A DNA stretch of 64,000 nt from Deltaproteobacteria bacterium (lineage in GTDB: Bacteria; JADJOY01): the NCBI GenBank assembly GCA_016713535.1, contig JADJOY010000007.1:62001-126000 (forward strand), read 5' to 3'. The first letter of the stretch is position 1; each line of letters begins with the position of its first letter. The notes under the pieces were generated by a model. That model had not been told where the DNA came from. It was given only the letters and a program-made list of their open reading frames with translations, and did no database searches. Shown piece after piece: positions 36,144-45,000 of the stretch. Position numbers and translations under genes: made by a program.

Positions 36144-37253
36144 ATGAACGACGCGCTCCTCCCCGAGCCGGCCGCCCCCGGTGCGCCCGCCGTCACCTGC
36201 CCGAGCTGCAACGCCAAGGTGGCCGCGCCGGCCTCGCGCTGCTCCGCGTGTGGCGAGTGGCTCACCGACCCCGAGAAGCTGATCGAGCCGCGCGCCGGCG
36301 AGGTCCTCGGCGGGCGCTATCGCCTCGAGAGCCTGATCGGCGTGGGCGGGATGGCGCGGGTGTGGCGCGCCCTCGACCTCACCCACGACCGCGAGGTCGC
36401 CCTCAAGCTGCTCCAGCCCGAGCTGGTGGGCGACCGCGTCGCCGAGCAGCGCTTCCTGAACGAGGGCAAGACCGCGCGCGAGATCCGCCACCCCAACGCG
36501 GTGGACGTGTTCGACCACGGGCTCTTCCCGAACGGCATGCCGTACATCGCGATGGAGCTGCTCGAGGGCAAGCTGCTCTCCGAGCTGGTTCGCCAGGTGG
36601 GTGCGCTCTCCGCCGAGCGCGTCGTGCGGCTGATGCTGCAGGTGGCGGGCGCGGTCGGCGAGGCGCATCGCCGCGGGCTCGTCCACCGCGACCTGAAGCC
36701 CGACAACATCATCATCGTGGGGGCCTCCGACGACGCCCACGAGCGCGCCGTGCTCCTCGACTTCGGGATCGCGATCCACGCCGAGGGACTCGAGGCCGGC
36801 GAGAGCAAGGACGGGCTCGGCACGCCCGCCTACGCCGCCCCCGAGCAGGCGACCGGCGAGCCGCTCGGCACCCGCGCCGACGTCTACTCGCTCGGCGTCG
36901 TCATGTACCAGCTCTTGACCGGCGAGCTGCCCGGCTCGCGCGGCGGCGCCGACGCCACCTCTCCCCGCCGCACCACGCGGGTCATGCCGCCCGATGGTGG
37001 CGGGCGCTCGTCGCCGGTGCTGCGCGGCGCGCTGCAGAAGGTGGTGGTGCAGGCGCTCTCGCCGGATCCCCGCCAGCGCCACGGCGACGCACGGGTCTTG
37101 CTGCGCGATCTCGAGCGCGTGGCCGTCCACCTGCCGCGCGAGCGCGACGCGAGCTTCTCGCTCGAGCGGCTGGTGCGGAACTGGTGGTGGTTGCCGGCGC
37201 TCCTGATCCTGGTCGCGGCGCTCGCGGCGCTCATCTGGTTCAACGCGGGATGA
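36144..37253 (+). CDS. Zinc-ribbon Ser/Thr kinase with C-terminal membrane anchor
   Basis: ATG 36144 gives 369 residues. An N-terminal zinc ribbon has Cys 19, 22, 33 and 36. The Hanks kinase follows: GVGGMARVWRALD, VALKLL, HRDLKPDNIIIV, DFGIAIH, GTPAYAAPEQATG and a C-lobe ending SPDPRQRHGDARVLLRDLE. The stretch between about 275 and 300 is an Arg/Gly-rich insertion in the C lobe. The C terminus has one membrane helix (WWWLPALLILVAALAALIWF) with almost nothing beyond it, so the kinase faces the cytosol and lacks an outside sensor. Its TGA overlaps the ATG of a secreted phosphoesterase gene (ATGA at 37250), so the two are translationally coupled. Confidence 0.9.
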   Translation: MNDALLPEPAAPGAPAVTCPSCNAKVAAPASRCSACGEWLTDPEKLIEPRAGEVLGGRYRLESLIGVGGMARVWRALDLTHDREVALKLLQPELVGDRVAEQRFLNEGKTAREIRHPNAVDVFDHGLFPNGMPYIAMELLEGKLLSELVRQVGALSAERVVRLMLQVAGAVGEAHRRGLVHRDLKPDNIIIVGASDDAHERAVLLDFGIAIHAEGLEAGESKDGLGTPAYAAPEQATGEPLGTRADVYSLGVVMYQLLTGELPGSRGGADATSPRRTTRVMPPDGGGRSSPVLRGALQKVVVQALSPDPRQRHGDARVLLRDLERVAVHLPRERDASFSLERLVRNWWWLPALLILVAALAALIWFNAG

Positions 37254-38641
37254 GCCCTCCGGCCCGCCGCGCGCGCCGGCGCCAGCGACGCCGGCCGGCG
37301 CTCGCCACGGCACTGGCGGCGTGGAGCGCGGCGGCGGGGGTCGCGATCCTCGCGCAGGCCGAGCCCGCCCCGCTCGCGGCGGCGGAGCGCGGCGAGGCGC
37401 CCGCGGCGGCGGTTCGCCCCGAGGCCGTGCACGCGATCTACGCGATCGGCGACTTCGGCTGGGCGCGCCCCGAGCTGGCGCAGGTCGGCGCCGCGATCCG
37501 TGCGCGCCTCGCCGGCACGCCCAGCCCGGCGCTGGTGCTCGAGCTCGGCGACAACGTCTACGAGAGCGGCCTCCCCGCGGATCCCACCGCGGCCGCCGCG
37601 CGTCTCGGCGAGATCCTCGACACCCTCGACGCGCGCGCTCCCGCCGAGCTCGGCGGAGCGCCGCTGCCGCTCGTCGCCGTGCCGGGCAATCACGACCACG
37701 ACGCCGGCATGAACCAGACCTGGGAGACCGACCCGAACGCGTTCGGCGCGATCGAGAACCAGATGTTGCCCGCGTTCGAGCGCCCCGAGTGGCACTACGC
37801 GCCGGCGCACCTCGCGGCGCCCGGCAGCGCCGAGTGTCCCGTGGCGGTCACCCTCGACCGCGAAGCAGTGCGGCGCGTCCGCTCTGCCGCCGAGCCCGCC
37901 AGCGCCGGTATCGGCCCGTGGGCGTGCCTCACGCGACCGCAGCGGATCGCGCTCTCGCCGCCCGGGCTGGCACTCATCGCCGTCGACAGCCAGGTGCTCA
38001 TCGGCCTCCACCACCACCGCGAGGAGGCGGCCGCCGAGTTGCAGTGGGGCGCCCTCGAGAGCGAGCTCGGAGCCGCGCGCGCCGCCGGTGACGTGCCGGT
38101 GGTGGTCGCCCATCATCCACTCGAGAGCTACGGACGCCACCGGCCGCTCCAGGTGGGGCGCTTCTTCTTCGGCACCGGCTTCCCGAACTACACGCGCGCG
38201 CTGGATTACGTCACCGCGGTGCCCGGGATCGCGCAGATCACGGTGCTCGGCTGGTACGCGACCGGGTCGATCCAGGAGCAGGACGTCAACGGCCGCGGTT
38301 ACGATGCCTACCGTCGCCGCATGACCGAGGTCCTGGTCCGCAACGAGGTGGCGCTCTTCATGGCTGGGCACGACCACTCGCTCTCGTTCATGGACCTCGG
38401 CGCGAGCACCGACCTGGCACCGCTGGTGGGCGGACGCGAGCGGCTCTTCCAGCTCGTCTCGGGAGCCACCGCGAATCTCGACCCGCTCAGCGACGGCGCG
38501 GCGCTCCTCTACCGCCGCTCGGCGCGTGGCTACGCGCGCCTCACGTTCGCGAAGGCGAGCGCGGGCTCGCCGGCGCGGATCGCGATCGAGATCCAGCCAC
38601 TCTCGGGCGCCCCGTTCGAACGCTCGATCGCGGCGCGCTGA
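37250..38641 (+). CDS. Secreted metallophosphoesterase (purple acid phosphatase-like)
   Basis: ATG 37250 overlaps the kinase stop. After a basic start, [20 protein letters not shown] forms a signal peptide or anchor. Metal-binding motifs of the calcineurin-like superfamily are in order: [45 protein letters not shown] and [10 protein letters not shown]. The length, 463 residues, fits acid-phosphatase-like enzymes with an insert between the GNHD and HH motifs. It should hydrolyse a phosphomonoester or related substrate outside the cytosol. Coupling to a membrane-anchored kinase gene is unusual and hints at a shared pathway, but direct action on the kinase is unlikely because the compartments differ. 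Confidence 0.87.
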   Translation: MSPPARRARRRQRRRPALATALAAWSAAAGVAILAQAEPAPLAAAERGEAPAAAVRPEAVHAIYAIGDFGWARPELAQVGAAIRARLAGTPSPALVLELGDNVYESGLPADPTAAAARLGEILDTLDARAPAELGGAPLPLVAVPGNHDHDAGMNQTWETDPNAFGAIENQMLPAFERPEWHYAPAHLAAPGSAECPVAVTLDREAVRRVRSAAEPASAGIGPWACLTRPQRIALSPPGLALIAVDSQVLIGLHHHREEAAAELQWGALESELGAARAAGDVPVVVAHHPLESYGRHRPLQVGRFFFGTGFPNYTRALDYVTAVPGIAQITVLGWYATGSIQEQDVNGRGYDAYRRRMTEVLVRNEVALFMAGHDHSLSFMDLGASTDLAPLVGGRERLFQLVSGATANLDPLSDGAALLYRRSARGYARLTFAKASAGSPARIAIEIQPLSGAPFERSIAAR

Positions 38642-38681
38642 GCCGAGCGCCGCCCGCCCACCCGCCCGAGGAGCCAGAGCC

Positions 38682-40187
38682 ATGAGACCGCGATCGACGC
38701 GAGCGGCCACGCTCGCCGCCACGCTGCTGGCGCTGGTGAGCGCCGCCACGGCGCCGCAGGCGCTCGCGGCACCCGGCCTCGCGCTGACGCCGGTGGTGAG
38801 CAACCAGCCCGACGTCGCCGCGATCGCGAACGCGGGCGACAGCCGGCTCTTCCTGGTCCAGCAGCAGGGCAAGATCGTGATCTGGAACGGCAGCCAGGTG
38901 CTCGCCACGCCGTTCCTCGACATCCACACCAAGGTCCGCTACTCGGGCGAGCAGGGCCTGCTCGGCCTCGCGTTCCACCCCGCCTACGCGACCAACCGCT
39001 ACTTCTACGTGAACTACACCCGCGCCTCCGACGGCGCGACGGTGATCGAGCGCTACCGCACGTCCTCCGGCAACGCCAACGTCGCGCCGGCGAATTCGGC
39101 GAAGACGCTGCTGGTGGTCGCCCAGCCGGCCTCCAACCACAACGGCGGCAACCTGGCGTTCGGCGCCGACGGCTACCTGTACGTGGGCATGGGCGACGGC
39201 GGCGGCTCGGGCGATCCGAGCTGCAACGCGCAGAAGGACTCCACACTGCTCGGCAAGATGCTGCGCCTCGACGTGAGCCAGAACCTCGACCAGGCGCCCT
39301 ACTACGGCATCCCCGCGGACAACCCGTTCGTGGGCGCCGGCGATCCGCCCGACGAGGTGTGGGCCAAGGGCTTCCGCAACCCGTGGAAGTTCTCGTTCGA
39401 CCGCGTGACCGGCGACCTGTGGATCGGCGACGTCGGCCAGAACGAGTTCGAGGAGATCGACCTCGAGCCGGCGGGTGTCGCCGGCGGCCGCAACTACGGC
39501 TGGAAGGCGCACGAGGGCTTCTCGTGCTTCGGCAACCTGGACGGCTGCCCGGGCGGCACCCCCGCGTGCGGCAGCGCGGCCTACACGGCGCCGCTGCTCG
39601 ACTACGACCACGGCCAGGGCTGCTCGGTGACCGGCGGCTTCGTGTACCGCGGCGGCCAGATCCCGGCGCTGGTGGGCACGTATCTCTACAGCGACTTCTG
39701 CGCCGGTTCGATCTGGGGCGCCAAGCGTGGCCCGGGTGGCGCCTACACGACCGCCACGCTGGCTCCGGCGACCGGCCTCAGCATCGCGACGTTCGGCGAG
39801 GACGCGGCGGGCGAGGTCTACGTCGCCGATCACCAGAACCCCGCCGGCGCGGTCTACAAGGTCGTCGCCTCGTGTAGCGGCGCGGACGGCGACGGGGACG
39901 GCGACAAGGACGTCTGCGACAACTGCCCGGGAACGGCCAACGCGAACCAGGCCGACGGTGATCGCGACGGTGTCGGCGACGCGTGCGACAACTGCCCCGC
40001 CGTGCTCAACCCCGGCCAGGACGACAGCGACGGCGACGGTGTGGGCAACGGCTGCGACACCTCCGACTGCGCGAGCGCGATCGGCGGCGTCGCCGGCCAC
40101 GGCCCGCGCCTCGCCACCGTGGTCTGGCCGTGGCTCGCCGCGGCCGCCGCCGTCACCGCCCTCAGCCGCCGCCTCGCGCGGCGGTAA
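38682..40187 (+). CDS. Secreted PQQ-type sugar dehydrogenase with TSP3 repeats and C-terminal anchor
   Basis: ATG 38682 lies 40 bp after the phosphoesterase gene, with AGGAG nearby. A signal peptide ([14 protein letters not shown]) precedes a six-bladed propeller of the soluble glucose/sorbosone dehydrogenase group: [66 protein letters not shown] and [18 protein letters not shown]. Residues from about 415 hold calcium-type thrombospondin-3 repeats ([36 protein letters not shown]). The C terminus is a hydrophobic helix ([18 protein letters not shown]) followed by RRLARR, a surface-anchoring or sorting layout common in myxobacteria. The enzyme would oxidise an aldose with PQQ in the envelope or at the cell surface. 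The stop is followed by a repeat array. Confidence 0.9.
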   Translation: MRPRSTRAATLAATLLALVSAATAPQALAAPGLALTPVVSNQPDVAAIANAGDSRLFLVQQQGKIVIWNGSQVLATPFLDIHTKVRYSGEQGLLGLAFHPAYATNRYFYVNYTRASDGATVIERYRTSSGNANVAPANSAKTLLVVAQPASNHNGGNLAFGADGYLYVGMGDGGGSGDPSCNAQKDSTLLGKMLRLDVSQNLDQAPYYGIPADNPFVGAGDPPDEVWAKGFRNPWKFSFDRVTGDLWIGDVGQNEFEEIDLEPAGVAGGRNYGWKAHEGFSCFGNLDGCPGGTPACGSAAYTAPLLDYDHGQGCSVTGGFVYRGGQIPALVGTYLYSDFCAGSIWGAKRGPGGAYTTATLAPATGLSIATFGEDAAGEVYVADHQNPAGAVYKVVASCSGADGDGDGDKDVCDNCPGTANANQADGDRDGVGDACDNCPAVLNPGQDDSDGDGVGNGCDTSDCASAIGGVAGHGPRLATVVWPWLAAAAAVTALSRRLARR

Positions 40188-40205
40188 CGATCGGCGCGGT
40201 CGCGC

Positions 40206-41120
40206 GCCACCCGGGGAGGGGCACGCGTCGCGTGCCCGGCGACACGCACGAGCCCGAGCACCGACCCGATCGACGATCGCTGCACGAAGCCGTGTCCTAC
40301 AGGAATCCACGCCATCCGCGCCGCAACGCCAGCGCGTATCGCCGGTCGCGCGACGCGCGACCCTCCGGGCCGCGGCCTCGCACACGAACCGGGAGGGGCA
40401 CGCGTCGCGTGCCCGGCGACACGAACCAGACCGAGCACCGAGCCGCGACCTACGGCGATCCACGCGATCGGCGTCGCAACCTCGGCGCGTATCGCCGGTC
40501 GCGCGACGCGCGACCCTCCGGGCCGCGGCCTCGCGCACCAACCGGGAGGGGCGCGCGTCGCGTGCCCGCCGACACTCACGAGCCCGAGCACCGAGCCGAT
40601 CGACGATCGCTGCACGAAGCCGTGTCCCACAGGAATCCACGCCATCCGCGCCGCAACGCCAGCGCGTATCGCCGGTCGCGCGACGCGCGACCCTCCGGGC
40701 CGCGGCCTCGCACCGGGGGCGTCGCGGCCCGGCGACCGCCAGCCGAGCACCGAGCCGCGACCTACAGCGATCCACGCGATCGGCGTCGCGGCCTCGGCGC
40801 GTATCGCCGGTCGCGCGACGCGCGACCCTCCGGGCCGCGGCCTCGCGCACCAACCGGGAGGGGCACGCGTCGCGTGCCCGGCGACACGAACCAGACCGAG
40901 CACCGAGCCGCGACCTACGGCGATCCACGCGATCGGCGTCGCAACCTCGGCGCGTATCGCCGGTCGCGCGACGCGCGACCCTCCGGGCCGCGGCCTCGCG
41001 CACCAACCGGGAGGGGCACGCGTCGCGTGCCCGGCGACACGAACCGATCCCCGCACCGCCGAGCGCGTCGTGCCCGGTACGGCGCGCCGCGGCCGCGAAG
41101 GATCGCGGCCCTCCAGGCCG
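40206..41120. repeat. Composite tandem array of class II hairpins between convergent genes
   Basis: Two unit types are mixed. Both have GGGAG, arms GGGCACG/CGTGCCC, loop CGTCG, then GGCGACAC. On the other strand both have CGGAG, arms GGTCGCG/CGCGACC, loop CGTCG, then GGCGATACGC. Type A spacers (near 40260 and 40590) contain GATCGACGATCGCTGCACGA; type B spacers (near 40437, 40751 and 40904) contain GAGCCGCGACCTAC. The copy near 40720 is degraded. The array ends with a class I hairpin at 41082-41118 (arms GGCCGCG, minus orientation) just before the stop of the HEAT gene. Confidence 0.9.
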
Positions 41121-41126
41121 AGCCTT

Positions 41127-41897
41127 CTACCGCGCGCTCGGCGTCTCGATCACGCGTAATGCCGCTCGCGCGGCCTTGCGCATCCGCGGATCGGGATCGC
41201 GCGCCGCTCGCTCGAGCGCGCCCCGCGCGAGGTCCGCGCACGCCGCACCCGCGGCACCGCTCGCCGCGAGCCGGGCGAGCGCCGCGCTCGCCGCACGCCG
41301 CACGCCCTGCACCGGATCGCCGCCGAGCGCCGTCAGGACCGCGTCGCGCGCCGCCTCGTCGACGCGCTCGGCGCGGCTCGCGAGCGCGAGCGCGGCGAGC
41401 CGCACGGTCGGATCCGCGTCGCGCAGCCCTTCGACCACCAGCGACTGCACGGTGCCCTCGGGCGCGCCCCACTCGCGCAGGCTGTAGAGCGCCATGCGGC
41501 GCCGCGTCGGCTCGGCGTCGCGCGCGCTCTCGACGAGCGCCGGCAGCACGCTCGCGCGCTGCTCGCGGATCAGCGCCAGCGCGTGGTGGGCCGACCAGCG
41601 CACCTCACTCACCGGATCGCCGAGGGCGTCGATCAGCACCGTCACCAGCCGCGCCGCCCGGCCGCCGAGCCGCGCGAGCGTGAACGCCGCCGCCCGGCGC
41701 TGTTCGGGCGCCGGCGCGTCGAGTCGATCGCGCAGCCGCGCCTCGATGAGCGGCTCCACCGGCGCGAGCCGGACCAGCTCGTCGGACGCCGCACGCTGCA
41801 CCGGTCCGGAGGCCTCGTCGAGGCAGCCGAGCAGCTCGTCGACCAGCCCTCCGGGAAGCGGTCGCGCGGCCGGCAAACCCGCCGCCCAGGCAACCAC
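41127..41897 (-). CDS. HEAT-repeat protein
   Basis: GTG 41897 has GAAGGA nine bases upstream and is preferred; the open frame reaches ATG 42161. The 256-residue product is a run of paired helices of about 35 residues with the HEAT pattern: QRRAAAFTLARLG, SEVRWSAHHALALIRE, PTRRRMALYSLREWG, PTVRLAALALASRAE, QGVRRAASAALARLAAS and PRMRKAARAALRVIE. HEAT solenoids bind other proteins; no catalytic residues are expected. It has no signal peptide and is probably cytosolic. It stands back to back with the glutamate dehydrogenase gene, sharing a gap of about 200 bp, but a link to that enzyme is only a guess. Confidence 0.78.
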   Translation of the reverse strand: MVAWAAGLPAARPLPGGLVDELLGCLDEASGPVQRAASDELVRLAPVEPLIEARLRDRLDAPAPEQRRAAAFTLARLGGRAARLVTVLIDALGDPVSEVRWSAHHALALIREQRASVLPALVESARDAEPTRRRMALYSLREWGAPEGTVQSLVVEGLRDADPTVRLAALALASRAERVDEAARDAVLTALGGDPVQGVRRAASAALARLAASGAAGAACADLARGALERAARDPDPRMRKAARAALRVIETPSAR

Positions 41898-42093
41898 CGT
41901 GGCCCATCCTTCTCGGCTCGACGACACGAAGACCCACGGGCCGAGGACGGTGGATGCGTGTGGAACCGCGCTCCGTGACGCGCCGCCGGCCTCCGGCGCT
42001 ACGCGAAAGCGCACACCTGAACGAGAATGACGACCACGCGGCCGCGCGGCAAGCACGCGCGCCCCGCACCGACCCGATCCCGTCGAGGCCCGC

Positions 42094-45000
42094 ATGAACG
42101 ATCGCCAGTCCCCCGCGAGCGACACGCCGAAACGCGGTGGCTTCCCCGCCGAGTCGCCCACCGCCGAGAACCTGATCGCGTCCCTCGATGCGGAGGCCCT
42201 CGGCGACGCCGACGCCCGGCGCTGCTTCCTGAGCCTGCTCCTCGGCGAGCGCTTCGGCGTGCGCTACCGCGGCGCCGACGCCGAGCGCCTGCGCCGCGCG
42301 CTGATCGAGGACCAGCGCATGCTCGCCGAGCCTCCCGGCGAGCTCGGCCAGGCGCGCTTCAGCCCGCCCGGCGCCGATTCGGTGTTCCCCGACCGGGTGG
42401 TGCTGCGAACCCACACCCGCGACGTGCCGTACCTGGTCGAGAGCCTGAAGCAGCTCCTCGTCGAGCACGGCTTCGAGCCGGCGGTGGTGCTGCACCCGAT
42501 CTTCGCGATCGAGCGCGAGCCAGGCGGCCGTGTGCGCTCGGTGCGTCCCGCGAGCAGCGAGCTCGACCCCGCGTTCCACGAGTCGTTCATCCACATCGAG
42601 GCCGACGGCCCCGCGGGCGCCGACGGCGCGGCGATCGAGCGCGCGGCGCTCGACGTGCTGCGCGCCGCCCACGCCGCCGCCGCCGATCGAGACGCGATGC
42701 GCCGCCACATGAGCGAGCTCGTGATCCACGAGATCGGCCTCGCCGACAAGGCGCCGCCGCCGGGCCCGGACCTCATGCCGGCCGACGCCGTGGCGGACTT
42801 CTTCCGCTGGCTCCTCGACGACAACTTCATCTTCCTCGGCGCGCGTGGCTACGTGCTGCGCGAGCTCGCGGGCCGCCCCCACGTCGCGATCCGCGCCGGC
42901 AGCGGGCTCGGCCTGCTGCGCGACGACTCGGCGAGCAGCGTCGCGCGGCCGATCGACGTCGACACCCTCGCCCCCGAGCACCGCGAGCGCATCCTGCTCG
43001 AGCGCCGGCTGGTCCTCGACAAGACCAACCGCCCGAGCCCGATCCACCGCCGCGTGCCGATGGACTCGGTGAGTGTCCGACTGTTCGAGAGCGGCCGCTT
43101 CGTGCGCGAGGAGCGCTTCCTCGGCCTCTTCACCCGCAAGGCGCTCTTCGAGCAGGCGAGCACGATCCCGATCCTGCGCACCAAGCACCGCCGCTTGCTC
43201 GATCGCGCGGGCGCGGTCGAGGGCTCGTTCGACGAACGCGAGCTCACGGTGCTCTTCAACGCGCTCCCCAAGGAGGAGCTCTTCCTCAACGACCCGGACG
43301 CGATCCTGGGCGCCATCCGCACGCTGCTCGACGCCCACGCCCAGGACACGCTGCGCATCGGCCTGCGCCCCACCTTCAGCGGCCGGCTGCTCGCGATCGG
43401 CCTCGCGATCCCCGATCGCTACTTCAGCGTCGACGGCCTCGATCACGTGGTCCGCCACCTCGAGGCGCGCCTCGACACCAAGGTGCTCGAGCGCCGCGAG
43501 GGGCGCCCCGAGCAGGGCTTCCGGCAGGTCTACCTGTACGCCGCGCCGCGCCCCGCGACCCCGCCCGATCCAGCCGCGCTCGAGACCGAGGCCCTCGGCC
43601 TGCTCAAGCCGTGGACCGAGCGCCTCACCGACCTCCTGCCGAGTGACCTCGACCCGGTGTGGGCCGACGCCTTCCCACCCGCCTACCAGGATCTGGTGCC
43701 GGTGACCCGCGCGGTCGCGGACGTGGCGCTGCTCGCGTCGCTCGGTGACGCCAAGCGCTTCGCGATCGGCGCGGTGCACCCCGGCGATCCCGACGGCGGC
43801 GATCCCACCGCGACACTGCTGCGCATCGCGCACCCGCAGCCGCTCACCCTCGGCGCGGTCATGCCGGTGCTGCGCAACCTGGCGCTCGAGGTGATCGACG
43901 AGGCCGCGTTCCGCATCACGCCGGCGGGCCGGCCCGTCGCCCACCTCCACGTCTTCCGGGTGCGCGGGCGGCGCGGCGAGCTCCTCGATCGCGCGGTGGT
44001 GGAAGCGGCGGTGCTGAAGGGGCTGGCGCGGGTCCTCGAGGGCCAGGGCGAGGACGATCCCCTGAACGGCCTCATGACCGCGGCGGGCCTCTCGTGGCGG
44101 CAGGTGTGGATCGTGCGCGCCTACGTCCACCACGCGTTCCAGCTCTGCCTGATCCAGTCACGCGCCACGGCGGCGGCGAGCCTGGTCGGCAACGCGTCGC
44201 TCGCGCGCAGCCTGGTGCGCTGGTTCGAGACCCGCTTCGATCCCGCTCACCCGGACGCGGAGCGCACCCGCGCCGACGCGGACGTGGGCGCCGAGGTGGC
44301 GCGCGCCATCGAGGCGGTCGAGGACCCGACCGACTACAAGGTCTTCCGCGTGCTGCGCGACCTGATCGCCGCGACGGTGCGCACCAACCACTTCCGCGAG
44401 GCGTCGAACCGCAGCCGGGCGCTCGCCCTCAAGCTCGAGCCCGGGCGGGTGCCCGGCGTGCCGCGCCCGGCGCCCCGCCACGAGATCTTCGTGCAGGCGC
44501 CCGGCATGGAGGGCGTCCACCTGCGCGGCGGTGACGTGGCGCGCGGCGGCATCCGCTTCAGCGATCGGCCCGACGACTTCCGCACCGAGGTGCTCGACCT
44601 GATGAAGACCCAGATGGTGAAGAACGCCATCATCGTGCCGGTCGGGGCCAAGGGCGGCTTCATCGTCACCGCGCCGCCCGCCGATCGCAACGAGCTCGCC
44701 AAGGTCGCCCTCGAGGCCTACCAGACGTTCATCTCGGCGCTCCTCGACGTGACCGACAATCGCGCCGGCGGGCGGGTCGAAGCACCGCCACGGGTGGTGC
44801 GCCTCGATCCCGAGGATCCCTACCTGGTGGTCGCCGCCGACAAGGGCACCGCCGCGTATTCGGACGTGGCGAACGGGATCGCGGCGCGCTACGGATTCTG
44901 GCTCGGCGACGCGTTCGCCTCGGGTGGCAGCCGCGGCTACGACCACAAGAAGCTCGGCATCACCGCGCGCGGCGCGTGGGAGTGCGCCAAGGTGCACTTC

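Noticed and set aside
36053-38641. A single 862-codon frame covering the zinc-ribbon kinase and the phosphoesterase
   Set aside because: Its first ~400 codons are the wrong-frame shadow of the kinase. The real phosphoesterase starts at ATG 37250.
40090-40187. MYXO-CTERM sorting signal at the end of the PQQ-type dehydrogenase
   Set aside because: A hydrophobic helix and a basic end are present, but the defining Cys/Gly-rich core before the helix is not clear, so only a generic anchor is called.
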